Made by a program: the position numbers and the translations under genes. DNA of 64,000 bases from Geobacter sp. (GTDB lineage Bacteria; Desulfobacterota; Desulfuromonadia; Geobacterales; Geobacteraceae), in contig DNJC01000055.1 of the NCBI GenBank assembly GCA_003490025.1, forward strand, positions 62,001-126,000. The letters are read 5' to 3'. Below are positions 33,462-41,944 of this stretch, piece by piece; the stretch's first letter is position 1, and the number at the start of each line of letters is the position of its first letter. The notes below the pieces were generated by a model, which ran no database searches, was not told the DNA's origin, and was given only the letters and a program-made list of their open reading frames with translations.

Positions 33462-35448
33462 TCCGCCCGACGCCCTGGAAGCCCTGCGGCGGAAGCTCGC
33501 CGGGCTCGGGGATGCCTCGGTCCGTAAGACCTACTACCCCGAACTGCAGGAGCGCCTCGAAGAACTGGAGCGCCTGAGGGCATTCCTCGACCACAGCAAC
33601 GACGCCATCTTCCTGGTCGAGGTCGTTACCGGGCGCATCGTGGACGTCAACGACTCCGCAAGCAGCCAGATGGGGTGGAGCCGCGACGAACTTTTGCAGC
33701 GCTCCCTCTTCGACGTTTCCGGCCTGCAGGAAGATCCCGCCGCCCAATCCCTGATCCGCTCCCCCGAGGCGGAGGGGAGCGTGCGCGAACTGATCGTCGC
33801 CGACCTGTACAGACGGGACGGCGGACGGTTCTGCGCGGAGCTGACCCTGAACCGGATGCAGTTCCGCGACCGGGCCTACGTCCTCGCCGTCGCCCGCGAC
33901 ATCACCAGGCGCATGGCGGTGGAGGAGGCGCTGCGAGAGAGCGAGGAGTTCCTCAAGAACATCGTCGACAACATCCCGGCCATGGTCTTCGCCAAGGACG
34001 TGGACACGCTGCGCTTCGTCACCATCAACAAGGCGGGCGAGGAACTCCTGGGCTACTCCCGGGAGGAGATCCTCGGGAAAAGCAACTTCGATCTCTTCCC
34101 GCCGGAGCAGGCCGAGTTCTTCAGCAGCAAGGACCGCGAGACCCTGGAGAAGGGGGAGTTGGTGGAGATCCCCGAAGAGGTGATCACCACGAGGAACGGG
34201 GACGCCATCCTGCGGACCAAGAAGATCCCGCTTCTGGACGACCAGGGAAAGGCGCGCTACCTGCTCGGCATAGCCGAGGACATAACCGAGCGGAAGCATC
34301 TTGAGGAGAAGCTGCTGCAGTCGCAGAAGATGGAGGCGATCGGCCAGCTCGCCGGCGGGGTCGCCCACGACTTCAACAACATCCTCATGGTGATCATGGG
34401 GTACGGCAGCATCCTGAAAAACGAGGGGGGGCTGGAGCCGCGGCAGAGTGAGCATGTCCAGCATATCATGGACGCGGCGGACAAGGCGGCGCAGCTCACC
34501 ACCGGGCTCCTGGCTTTCAGCCGCAAGCAGGTGATCAAGCCGCAGACGGCAGACCTGAACGAGGTGATCCTGCACGTCGGGAAGTTCCTCTCCCGGATCA
34601 TCGGCGAGGACGTGCGGCTGAAGTCGGTGCTGTCGGAGCTAGACCTCTCGGTGGAGATCGACCGGGGGCAGATCGAGCAGGTGCTGGTCAACCTGGCGAC
34701 CAACGCGCGCGACGCGATGCCCAGGGGGGGGCTCCTCACCCTGGAGACGAGCCTGCAGCGCCTTGACGAGCCGTTCGTGGAGACCAACGATTTCGGGGAA
34801 CCGGGGCCGTACGCGGTGATAACGGTCTCCGACACCGGCGTCGGGATGGACGAAGCGACCAGAAGAAAGATCTTCGAGCCGTTCTTCACCACCAAGGAGA
34901 CGGGGAAGGGCACCGGCCTCGGGATGTCGATCGTCTACGGGATCATCAAGCAGCACAACGGCTTCATCAACGTCTACAGCGAGCCCGACCTCGGGACCAC
35001 CTTCCGCATCTACCTGCCGATCAGCCCCACCAGCCCGCTGGCCACCGCGGAACCCCCGGTTGCCGAGGCGGCCCCGGGCGGAGCCGAGACCGTCATGGTG
35101 GTCGAGGACGAGGCCAACCTCCGCCTGCTGCTGGAAAGCATCCTGACCGGTGCCGGTTACCGGGTAATGGTCGCCGAGGACGGGCTGGTGGCGGTGGAGA
35201 AGTTCGCCGAGAACCGCGACCAGGTGGCGCTGATCCTCATGGACATGATCATGCCGGGGATGAGCGGGAAGGATGCCTGCCGGGCCATCCGTGAAATCAA
35301 CCCCGCGGTGAAGGTGCTGTACACCAGCGGCTACACCATGGACATCATCAAGTCGCGGGACTTCGTCGACGACGGAACCGAACTCCTGATGAAACCGGTC
35401 CGCCCGCTGGAACTTCTGAAAAAGATCCGCGAGATGCTGGACAAGTAA
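33445..35448 (+). CDS. Soluble PAS-PAS hybrid histidine kinase with C-terminal receiver
   Basis: A 667-residue protein without membrane helices. Two PAS domains (about residues 45-155 and 170-285, each ending in a DITxR/AEDITER segment) are followed by HisKA with the His in GGVAHDFNNILMVIMGYG and a HATPase domain (VLVNLATNARDAMP; GTGLGMSIVYGIIKQH). A receiver follows with the Asp in LILMDMIMPGMSGKDA and Lys in LLMKPVRPLELLKK. It may pass phosphate to a histidine phosphotransfer protein encoded elsewhere. The ATG is inside the last codons of the alcohol dehydrogenase gene, behind GAGG, suggesting the signal relates to that enzyme's metabolism. Confidence 0.92.
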   Translation: MKNPSDPPDALEALRRKLAGLGDASVRKTYYPELQERLEELERLRAFLDHSNDAIFLVEVVTGRIVDVNDSASSQMGWSRDELLQRSLFDVSGLQEDPAAQSLIRSPEAEGSVRELIVADLYRRDGGRFCAELTLNRMQFRDRAYVLAVARDITRRMAVEEALRESEEFLKNIVDNIPAMVFAKDVDTLRFVTINKAGEELLGYSREEILGKSNFDLFPPEQAEFFSSKDRETLEKGELVEIPEEVITTRNGDAILRTKKIPLLDDQGKARYLLGIAEDITERKHLEEKLLQSQKMEAIGQLAGGVAHDFNNILMVIMGYGSILKNEGGLEPRQSEHVQHIMDAADKAAQLTTGLLAFSRKQVIKPQTADLNEVILHVGKFLSRIIGEDVRLKSVLSELDLSVEIDRGQIEQVLVNLATNARDAMPRGGLLTLETSLQRLDEPFVETNDFGEPGPYAVITVSDTGVGMDEATRRKIFEPFFTTKETGKGTGLGMSIVYGIIKQHNGFINVYSEPDLGTTFRIYLPISPTSPLATAEPPVAEAAPGGAETVMVVEDEANLRLLLESILTGAGYRVMVAEDGLVAVEKFAENRDQVALILMDMIMPGMSGKDACRAIREINPAVKVLYTSGYTMDIIKSRDFVDDGTELLMKPVRPLELLKKIREMLDK

Positions 35449-35546
35449 CCCCGCCCCTCTTCGCCTATCCCCCCTGTTCCGACTCCTTCCTCGTAGCTTC
35501 AGATTCGACACTCTTGCGCATTGTTGGCTTACTTACCCTCTTCCAT

Positions 35547-35655
35547 CCCCTCGCCCTCCGGGAGAGGGTGGCCGAAGGCCGGGTGAGGGCGTTGCCACGA
35601 AGCGGGAATGCCGCAGGAGCCCCCCTCACCCCGGCCCTCTCCCGTAGGGCGAGGG
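35547..35655. repeat. Facing pair of GC-rich intergenic palindromes (type A)
   Basis: The left arm (35547-35591) reads CCCCTCGCCCTCCGGGAGAG and then GGTGGCCGAAGGCCGGGTGA. The right arm (35621-35655) reads CCCCCTCACCCCGGCCCTCT followed by CCCGTAGGGCGAGGG. It is the same family as 6251-6357, here between the converging ends of the hybrid kinase and the methyltransferase. Confidence 0.75.
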
Positions 35656-35712
35656 AGAGTTGGCGCGGGACGGGGAACTGCTTGCACCGAAGGGAATCCT
35701 TGATCAGGGGAT

Positions 35713-36795
35713 TCACCCCCTGTAGCGCAAGAGGAAAAGCTCGTCGCCGTAGCGGTTCGCCATTTCAAGTTCTTCGTTGGAGAGTTCAGCGGCAGGGACG
35801 GGGGTGCGGAAGCGGCGCAGGAAACTGCGGGCAGCGCCGTCCAGCGGGCCGATCCGGTGCCCGAGGCGCCCGGGGATATGCAGCGGCGCCACCCGGAAGG
35901 GCGACAGCGCCTTTGAGAGGCAGGGGTTGATCACGAAGGTGGCGTCCGCAGCGGAGCCGCTCCCCTTGACGTTGCGCCCGAGGTAGAGGACGAAGTTGCC
36001 GGGGGATCTCCGCTCCCTCTCCAGCTCCCGGATCCGGGCCACTTCCCCTTCCACCTCCGGCAGCGCCCCGGCATGGGCGAAGAGAAGCGGCTGCAACCCG
36101 CTCGAGGAGACCATCTCCATGAACCGGTCGATCCGGTAGGTCGTGACCAGGGGATGCAGCAGGGCGTCCGCGAGACCGCAACGGAAGGAGACCTCGTCCG
36201 ACTCCTCGAAGAAGCGCTTCAGGCGTGATCCCTCTTTGCTGCGGGCCACCATCTTCAGCACCTCCGCCGGCTGTTCCACCTTCAGGATGCGCAGGGCGCG
36301 CCGGATCGACTCCTCCTCGCGGCGCGTGTAGCGGCTGTAGACCATCACCCTCAGGATCCCCCCCTCTCCCAGCCTCGAAGAGAGCGAGACGAGCCCCGCC
36401 TCCGGGTCGTCCAGGTGGTGCAGCACCCCGTAGGCGTCTATGAAGCCGAAGGGGCCGGGGGCGTGCGACGGGTCGCGAAGATCCCCCTTCAGGAACCGCG
36501 AAGTGGTGATCCCGTGCAGCAGGCAGTGCAGCCGGGCCCGCGCCAGGCTCTTGCCGGAGAGGTCGAGCGCCGTGATGGCGCAGTCGGGGTTGGCAAGGGA
36601 GAAGGGATACGGTGCGAAGCTGCCGCACCCGGCGATCAGGATGCGCTTCAGGTTTTGAGGAGGGAGTTCGCCGTTGAAGCGGCTCCAGAGGGCGGCGAGG
36701 TTGTTGGCGTAGGTATCGAAGCGGCGCACCGAGGCGAGCAGCGGGTAGTTCGGGTAGGGGTAAAGCTCGTAATGGCGGCGCACTGAGTCGGACAT
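35713..36795 (-). CDS. SAM-dependent methyltransferase with C-terminal extension
   Basis: A 360-residue protein. The methyltransferase core is at about residues 50-190: ILIAGCGSFAPYPFSLANPD (motif I), TALDLSGKSLARARL, and FIDAYGVLHHLDDPEAGL (motif IV). It begins with SVRRHYELYPYPNYP, the N-terminal sequence of a family in which the methyltransferase fold is attached to a helical tail. The last 80 residues include PVPAAELSNEELEMANRYG. The substrate is unknown. An upstream GTG would add three residues, but the ATG is preferred. Confidence 0.75.
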   Translation of the reverse strand: MSDSVRRHYELYPYPNYPLLASVRRFDTYANNLAALWSRFNGELPPQNLKRILIAGCGSFAPYPFSLANPDCAITALDLSGKSLARARLHCLLHGITTSRFLKGDLRDPSHAPGPFGFIDAYGVLHHLDDPEAGLVSLSSRLGEGGILRVMVYSRYTRREEESIRRALRILKVEQPAEVLKMVARSKEGSRLKRFFEESDEVSFRCGLADALLHPLVTTYRIDRFMEMVSSSGLQPLLFAHAGALPEVEGEVARIRELERERRSPGNFVLYLGRNVKGSGSAADATFVINPCLSKALSPFRVAPLHIPGRLGHRIGPLDGAARSFLRRFRTPVPAAELSNEELEMANRYGDELFLLRYRG

Positions 36796-36888
36796 GGCCC
36801 ACACTCTACCAATTTGCCGCCCCCCTTGGCAAGGGGCGATGCGGCCGCTGCCGCATCGGCCCCGCTACGGGGAATTTCCCGCTTCGCC

Positions 36889-38418
36889 TCAGAAGGTGAA
36901 CCGGTTCACCATCCGGGAAAGCTTTTCCACCTCCCGCTCCAGGTCCCGGGCCGCCAGCAGCGACTCGACCGCGCCGGAGGCGTTCTTCTCGGTGACCACG
37001 GTGATCTGCGCGGCCCTGGCGTTGATCTGCTCAAGCCCCGTGGTCTGGTCCTCGATATGGGCCATGATGTCGTCGGCAAACTTCGCTATGGCGCTGGCTC
37101 CCTGCACCGCGCCCTCCAGTTGCCGGTCCATCTCCCTTGTGAGTGCGACCCCCTCCTTGGAAAGCGCCAGTGCGGTCATCGTGAGCGATCCGGTCGTCCT
37201 GGCCGAACCCGCCGATTTCGCGGCAAGGGTGCGTATCTCGTCGGTCATCACCTTGAACTCGTCGCCCGCCCCCTCCACGTGGGCGGCCTCGATGGCGGCG
37301 TTCACCCCCAGCAGGTTGGCAAACCTCGCGATGTTGAGGAGGCTCGCGATGAGGGACGACAATTCCTCCCGGTGCTCCAGGCCCAGCTTCTTCTCGAACT
37401 CCTTCATGGAGGCCGCCGTTTGGGAGCAGTGCCGGGAGAGTTTGCGGATCTCCTGGGCCACCACGCCGAAGCCGCCGGCCGAGATCCTCATCCTGGCGGC
37501 TTTCTCGATGGTGCTGTTGGCCAGCACCCCGGTCTCCTGCGCTATGCCGTCTATGTCCGTGGCGATGCTCGCGGTGCTTTCGGCCGCCCTGCTGATCTCG
37601 TCCATCGAGGCGAGCATCCTGTTCATCGATTCCTTGGCCTGGAGTATCGCCTCGGTGGCCTGCTTCGCATCGGCATGCGCCTCCTTGGATCTCCGGGCGC
37701 TCTGCGTCGCCGTTTCCGAAAGGAGCCCCAGCTTCACCGAGGTCTCGCCCAATTCCCGGCTCTGTTCGCTGGCGCCGCTGGCAAAGGAGGAACTGATGGT
37801 GGTGATCTTGCGTCCCACCTCGGACACCAGGGAGACCGCCTCCGATACCTGGGCTATGGCGCCGTTCAGTTCTCCGGCCGTGGAGTTCATCGACTTCCGG
37901 ATGGCGGCATGCTCGCCGCGGTACTTACCGCTCATCCTGCTCTTCAGGTCGTAGCGCGCCAGCCGGTCCAGCACCTCGCCCGCCTCCTGGATCGGCGCGA
38001 TTACGGCGTCCAGAGTGCTGTTGAAGCCTGCGAGCAACTCCTTCCAGATCCCCTCGTAGTCCCAGTCGTTGCCCCGCGTCTTCAGCTTCCCTTCGCCTAT
38101 GCTGTTGGTGAGGTGCACCGCCTCGCCATGCATCCCGTACAGGATGGCGAGGAGCGCGTTTATGTTCTGCTTGATCCTGTTGTATTCCCCCTGGTACTCC
38201 TCGATCACGAACGGGGGGAGTTCGCCCCGGGCGATCTGCTCCAGCGCCCCCCCGGCAAGCCTCATGGGAATGACGAGGGAGTCGATCATGCCGTTGATCA
38301 GGCGCACCGTTTCCGCGTCCTCGGGGCAAAGCCCGGTCACGTCGCCGCGGACGTCGAGCTTGCCTGCGATCATGCCGTCCGACAATTTCCTCACGACCTG
38401 GTTGACTCCCTTATTCAT
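36889..38418 (-). CDS. Soluble methyl-accepting chemotaxis-type receptor with a duplicated signalling core
   Basis: A 509-residue protein with no transmembrane helix. The first 180 residues are a HAMP-like, helical input region without a recognised ligand domain. The rest is a coiled-coil MCP signalling region that appears to contain the hairpin core twice: DGIAQETGVLANSTIEKAAR with AGGFGVVAQEIRKLSRHCSQ, and NIARFANLLGVNAAIEAAHV with DEFKVMTDEIRTLAAKSAGS. Only the second still resembles the QTNLLALNAAIEAARAGE tip that contacts CheW and CheA. It is the last gene of the hydrogenase operon and overlaps the protease gene by eight bases, so it is probably a cytoplasmic sensor linked to hydrogenase activity. 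Confidence 0.84.
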   Translation of the reverse strand: MNKGVNQVVRKLSDGMIAGKLDVRGDVTGLCPEDAETVRLINGMIDSLVIPMRLAGGALEQIARGELPPFVIEEYQGEYNRIKQNINALLAILYGMHGEAVHLTNSIGEGKLKTRGNDWDYEGIWKELLAGFNSTLDAVIAPIQEAGEVLDRLARYDLKSRMSGKYRGEHAAIRKSMNSTAGELNGAIAQVSEAVSLVSEVGRKITTISSSFASGASEQSRELGETSVKLGLLSETATQSARRSKEAHADAKQATEAILQAKESMNRMLASMDEISRAAESTASIATDIDGIAQETGVLANSTIEKAARMRISAGGFGVVAQEIRKLSRHCSQTAASMKEFEKKLGLEHREELSSLIASLLNIARFANLLGVNAAIEAAHVEGAGDEFKVMTDEIRTLAAKSAGSARTTGSLTMTALALSKEGVALTREMDRQLEGAVQGASAIAKFADDIMAHIEDQTTGLEQINARAAQITVVTEKNASGAVESLLAARDLEREVEKLSRMVNRFTF

Positions 38419-38881
38419 TATGGCCTCCCTCTACCAGCCCCCGTACGGCGGCGACAGCCCGATCAATGGCCTGCGAGACTTCCCTGGTCATGAACTCGCG
38501 GGTTCGGTTGAAACAGCGCCCCTCGATCCCCACCAGCGTCACCCGTTCCGGGACCTGCTCCGGGGTCAGGATTCTGCCGATCTCGATCGCTTCCCTCAAA
38601 CCCAGGCCGTGCGCCGAGATCTCCGGGCCGCTTTGCGGCAGCTCGCTCCACGCCAGCAGGTGCACCGTTCCGGGAGCGGCCCCCAGCTGGACCGCGTCCA
38701 CCACGACCAGGTCCGTTTCGCCATCCAAAAGCGGCAGGATGTCGACGCCGCCGACCCCGCAATACTCGACCCGCGCGGCGACGGCTCCGAGCCGGCAATA
38801 CACCTCGTACCCGGCCGCGTCGTCGGCGATCAGTTCGTTGCCGATGCAGATGACTACTGTACGGCGGTCGCGAAGCTGCAT
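38411..38881 (-). CDS. [NiFe] hydrogenase maturation protease
   Basis: A 156-residue HycI/HyaD-type endopeptidase. The motif GNELIADDAAGYEVYCRL supplies the nickel-sensing Glu; a further Asp is in LVVVDAVQLGAAPG and a His in EISAHGLGLREAI. It clips the short C-terminal extension of the large subunit once nickel is inserted, here probably after the His of DPCLSCATH. It overlaps the second V4R-like gene by 28 bases and the receptor gene by eight. The ATG at 38881 is preferred over longer upstream reading because it starts exactly at the conserved QLRDRRTVVICIGNE. Confidence 0.9.
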   Translation of the reverse strand: MQLRDRRTVVICIGNELIADDAAGYEVYCRLGAVAARVEYCGVGGVDILPLLDGETDLVVVDAVQLGAAPGTVHLLAWSELPQSGPEISAHGLGLREAIEIGRILTPEQVPERVTLVGIEGRCFNRTREFMTREVSQAIDRAVAAVRGLVEGGHNE

Positions 38882-39309
38882 TGCTCCCCCGCCGAAACGA
38901 TCCTCGACTTCACCGGCCGGCAGAGAAGGCCGTTGGCGATGCCGTCGAAATAGGCATGAAACAGGCGGCAGAGCGCGCCTCCCGTCTCGATCTTGCGCAG
39001 CGCGCACATGTCCCTCAGGATGCACCTCCCGAACAGCAGGGTCTCCCCTTCGAGGCTGAACTCGAAGCCCGCCCGCATGATTTCCCCCAGGGCGGCCACC
39101 ACCTCCCCGAGCGTCGGCTCGTTCAGCTCCAGCGGGAGCTTGGCCGCGGTGTCCCTCCCGGCTATCCTCCCCACGGGAGCGGTGTTCCCGCCCATGATGT
39201 TGTCGATGGTGCTGGCGAAGGCGTCCAGCAGGAAGGCGACCTCGACATACGCCTTCTGGTAGTCCTCCGCCGTGAGCTCCACGTTGTAGTTCCGGTCGCT
39301 GCTGTTCAT
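38854..39309 (-). CDS. V4R-like small protein B, paralogue of the gene upstream of the hydrogenase
   Basis: A 151-residue protein of unknown function. Its C-terminal half (FGRCILRD, GGALCRLFHAYFDGIANGLL, AGEQCSF) aligns with the protein encoded at 41945-42439, including Cys, the LC...F..G helix and the AGE..C end. The shared N-terminal part (VGRIAGRDTAAKL; IAGxxxAxKL) also matches. The pattern resembles the V4R fold (4-vinyl reductase/hydrocarbon- or haem-nitric-oxide-binding type), which binds small hydrophobic ligands. It follows the ferredoxin with an ATGA overlap. Ligand and role are unknown; sensing or a chaperone role in hydrogenase assembly are both possible. Confidence 0.6.
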   Translation of the reverse strand: MNSSDRNYNVELTAEDYQKAYVEVAFLLDAFASTIDNIMGGNTAPVGRIAGRDTAAKLPLELNEPTLGEVVAALGEIMRAGFEFSLEGETLLFGRCILRDMCALRKIETGGALCRLFHAYFDGIANGLLCRPVKSRIVSAGEQCSFATAVQ

Positions 39310-39560
39310 AGGAATTTCTCCATCTTTTTGCAGAACTCTTCGTCCCGGTAGAAGTTCTTCACCAGGTGGAAGTCCCGGTGCGAGATGGCGCCGGACGGGC
39401 AGATGTAGGAGCAGGAAAGGCAGGCGATGCAGTCCTCGCCGTGCACGACGGTGCAAAGGCGTTTTTCCTCGTCCAGCGCGAAGACCTTGGTCGGGCAGAT
39501 GTCGATGCAGAGTTCGCACCCCCGGCAGGACTGCTCGTGGACGGTTATCTCCAGTGACAT
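39306..39560 (-). CDS. 2[4Fe-4S] ferredoxin of the hydrogenase operon
   Basis: An 84-residue protein with two cluster motifs: CRGCELCIDICP and CIACLSCSYICP. The C-terminal 25 residues (HRDFHLVKNFYRDEEFCKK) are basic and end the protein. It probably carries electrons between the hydrogenase and a partner outside this window. It starts three bases after the large-subunit stop and overlaps the next gene by four bases. Confidence 0.92.
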   Translation of the reverse strand: MSLEITVHEQSCRGCELCIDICPTKVFALDEEKRLCTVVHGEDCIACLSCSYICPSGAISHRDFHLVKNFYRDEEFCKKMEKFL

Positions 39561-39563
39561 GGC

Positions 39564-40979
39564 TTACCTCCGGACGGTTCTGACCGCGTCGCCGCCGCGG
39601 CTGATCGCTATCTCCAGCGGCATGCGCCCGACGGCGTGCGTGGCGCAGGAGAGGCACGGGTCGTAGCAGCGGATGCTGAACTCGACTGCGTTCATGAGCG
39701 CCCTGTCGTCCGGGCGGTCGATGACGTGGGACCGGGCGGCCTGCTCGATGGAACGGTTGATGATGGCGTAGTTCTGCTGCGTCGCCACGATCAGGTTCGC
39801 CGCCCGGACGATCCCCCGCTCGTCGATCTGGTAGTCGTGGATCAGGGTGCCGCGCGGCGCCTCCACGTGCCCCACCCCCCTCCCCCCCTTGAAGCGGACC
39901 GGGATCCGGGTCTCCCCGTGGATGGCCTTGTCCTTTACGATCTCCCCGGCGCGCTCGATGGCCCAAACGATCTCGATCAGCTTTGCGTAGGTCTGGAAGA
40001 CGGTGGTGTGGCAGGGCCAACCACCCAGCGCCGTGAATTCCGCGAGTTCGGCGTCGGCGAGTTCGGTGCCGAAACGGCGCGCCACGTTCATCCTCGCCAT
40101 GGGGCCGACGCGGTAGTCGTGCAGCCCCCCCTCCAGGTTGATCCCCACCTTCTTCATGTAGGACCAGTCCACCACCGATTCGAGCAGGTACTTGTCGTAC
40201 TCCTCTATCCCGAATTCGAGGCGCGTGGCGCCGGTCTCGTCGATCACCCGCAGTCTCCCCCCGATCAGGGATACGGCGTCGTCCTTCACCGTCCCCATCG
40301 CCCAGGAGGGGACCACCCACTCGGCGCCCATCGCGGGGTGCAGCTCCAGCGCCCTCAGGAGGAGCCCCTTCACGGCGGGGACCACCGCGGGGAGGAGCCC
40401 CCGCGCCTCGTCGACCCATTCCTTCAGGGCTTTTTCCTTCTCCTGGTCCAGCGTGAAGGCGATCCCCCCCGCGACCGAGGTGACCGGGTGCGTCCCCCTC
40501 CCACCCACCATCTCGTTGATCTTCTGGCCGATGGTTCTCAGCCGCAGCGCGATCCTGGCAAGCTCCGGGTTCGCCTGGACGATCCCCACGATGTTGCGCG
40601 ACGCCGGATCGGAGTCGAGCCCCAGCACCAGGTCCGGCCCCTGCAGCACGAAGATGGAAAGGGAGTGGGAGTGGATGAGGTGGCCGAGATACATCAGCTC
40701 GCGCAAAAGGAGGGCGGCCGGGGGGGGAGTGACCCCCGCGGCGCGGTCCAGGGCGTCGCAGGCCGCCAGGTGGTGCGCGGTCGGGCAGACCCCGCAGATG
40801 CGCGCCGTGATGTGCGGCATCCGGTCCGCCTCCATGCCGATCAGGATCTTCTCGAAGCCGCGCAGCTCGTTCACCACGAGCCCCGCGTTTTCCAGCTTCC
40901 CCGACTCGTCGAGGTTGATGTACACCTTCGCGTGCCCCTCGATGCGGGTGACCGGGTCTATCTTCAGCGTCTTCTTCAT
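39564..40979 (-). CDS. [NiFe] hydrogenase large subunit (group 3, MvhA-like)
   Basis: A 471-residue catalytic subunit with the nickel-ligand motifs RICGVCPTAHHLAA (L1, about residue 60) and DPCLSCATH (L2, near the C-terminus). A 23-residue extension follows L2 for cleavage by the downstream protease. It begins KKTLKIDPVTRIEGHAKVYI. Length and pattern match group 3 methyl-viologen-reducing type enzymes rather than membrane-bound uptake hydrogenases. The start overlaps the small-subunit stop by four bases. It should oxidise or evolve H2 in the cytoplasm; no diaphorase or heterodisulfide reductase gene is in the window. Confidence 0.94.
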   Translation of the reverse strand: MKKTLKIDPVTRIEGHAKVYINLDESGKLENAGLVVNELRGFEKILIGMEADRMPHITARICGVCPTAHHLAACDALDRAAGVTPPPAALLLRELMYLGHLIHSHSLSIFVLQGPDLVLGLDSDPASRNIVGIVQANPELARIALRLRTIGQKINEMVGGRGTHPVTSVAGGIAFTLDQEKEKALKEWVDEARGLLPAVVPAVKGLLLRALELHPAMGAEWVVPSWAMGTVKDDAVSLIGGRLRVIDETGATRLEFGIEEYDKYLLESVVDWSYMKKVGINLEGGLHDYRVGPMARMNVARRFGTELADAELAEFTALGGWPCHTTVFQTYAKLIEIVWAIERAGEIVKDKAIHGETRIPVRFKGGRGVGHVEAPRGTLIHDYQIDERGIVRAANLIVATQQNYAIINRSIEQAARSHVIDRPDDRALMNAVEFSIRCYDPCLSCATHAVGRMPLEIAISRGGDAVRTVRR

Positions 40980-41923
40980 ACACTCTCCCCGGCTTCGTGG
41001 TCCGCCTGTTCGTCCTCGATCCACCTCCTGATGTGGAAGGTCGGCTTGTTCCCGATCATCGAGGTGGCCATGGTGTAGGAGTAATGCGACTTGGCGGAGC
41101 GCTCCAGGGCGCTCACGATCTCGTCGCGGTCGATTTTCGTCAGCCGCGACATCCGCTCCGCCACCTCGGTCCTGATGTCGCGGTTCGGCTCGGTAAGGAT
41201 CTGCATGGTGGCCCCGGCGCAGCCGGTGCAGGGTACGCCGTTGGTCGGGCAGGGGGCGAGGCAGCGGTCTATGGTGACCGAGCCGAGGCAGGCGTAACCC
41301 TGGCTCAGGAAGCACTGCTCCGGGTCCGGAATGCCGTCCGAGTTGGACCTGATTTTCGTCACCTCCGTCTTTTCCATGCGGCGCTTGCACTTGGCACAGA
41401 CGGCGCGGCGGCTCACCTGCGGCTCGCGCCCCTCGACCAGGGCCGAGAGCGCCTCGAGGACGAAGACGGGGTGAGGCGGGCAACCGGGGAGGTAGAGGTC
41501 GACGTCGATCACCGTGTCGAGGGGCGAAACCACCGACTCCAGCGGCGAAACCATGCTGCTGGGAGGGGGCGCGGAGGTGGTGGTCTTGTTCTCCAGGTAA
41601 ACGGCTTGGCCGATTTCCGCGGGTGTGTGCAGGTTCCCCGCGCCCGCAGGTCCCCCGAACACCGCGCAGGAGCCCCAGGCGATGACCACGTCGCACGCCT
41701 TGCGCATCTCGATCGCCGCGTACCTGTCGTGCTCGTTGCGGATGGCCCCCGAGACCAGCCCCACCGTCGCGTGCGGGTACCCCTTGATGTCCGTCAGCAC
41801 CGGACAGCGCTGGATTTTCACAGCCTGCAGGACGTTGAGGATCTTCTCGTGCAGATCGACGATGGCGATGTGGCATCCGGAACAGTCGCTCAACCATTCC
41901 GTGTTGACGGTAACCTCACCCAT
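40976..41923 (-). CDS. [NiFe] hydrogenase small subunit (group 3, MvhG-like)
   Basis: A 315-residue Fe-S subunit without a twin-arginine signal. The proximal-cluster Cys are in TEWLSDCSGCHIAI, AWGSCAVFGG and YLPGCPPHP. A C-terminal segment adds more Cys (RRAVCAKCKRRME, DRCLAPCPTNG, VPCTGCAG), giving further clusters. The partner of the downstream large subunit. It has a GGGAGGG site. It lies 21 bases after the stop of the V4R-like gene, in the operon CheW, V4R-like, small, large, ferredoxin, V4R-like, protease, receptor. Confidence 0.94.
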   Translation of the reverse strand: MGEVTVNTEWLSDCSGCHIAIVDLHEKILNVLQAVKIQRCPVLTDIKGYPHATVGLVSGAIRNEHDRYAAIEMRKACDVVIAWGSCAVFGGPAGAGNLHTPAEIGQAVYLENKTTTSAPPPSSMVSPLESVVSPLDTVIDVDLYLPGCPPHPVFVLEALSALVEGREPQVSRRAVCAKCKRRMEKTEVTKIRSNSDGIPDPEQCFLSQGYACLGSVTIDRCLAPCPTNGVPCTGCAGATMQILTEPNRDIRTEVAERMSRLTKIDRDEIVSALERSAKSHYSYTMATSMIGNKPTFHIRRWIEDEQADHEAGESV

Positions 41924-41944
41924 GCAACCCTCCCGAACGGCGGT

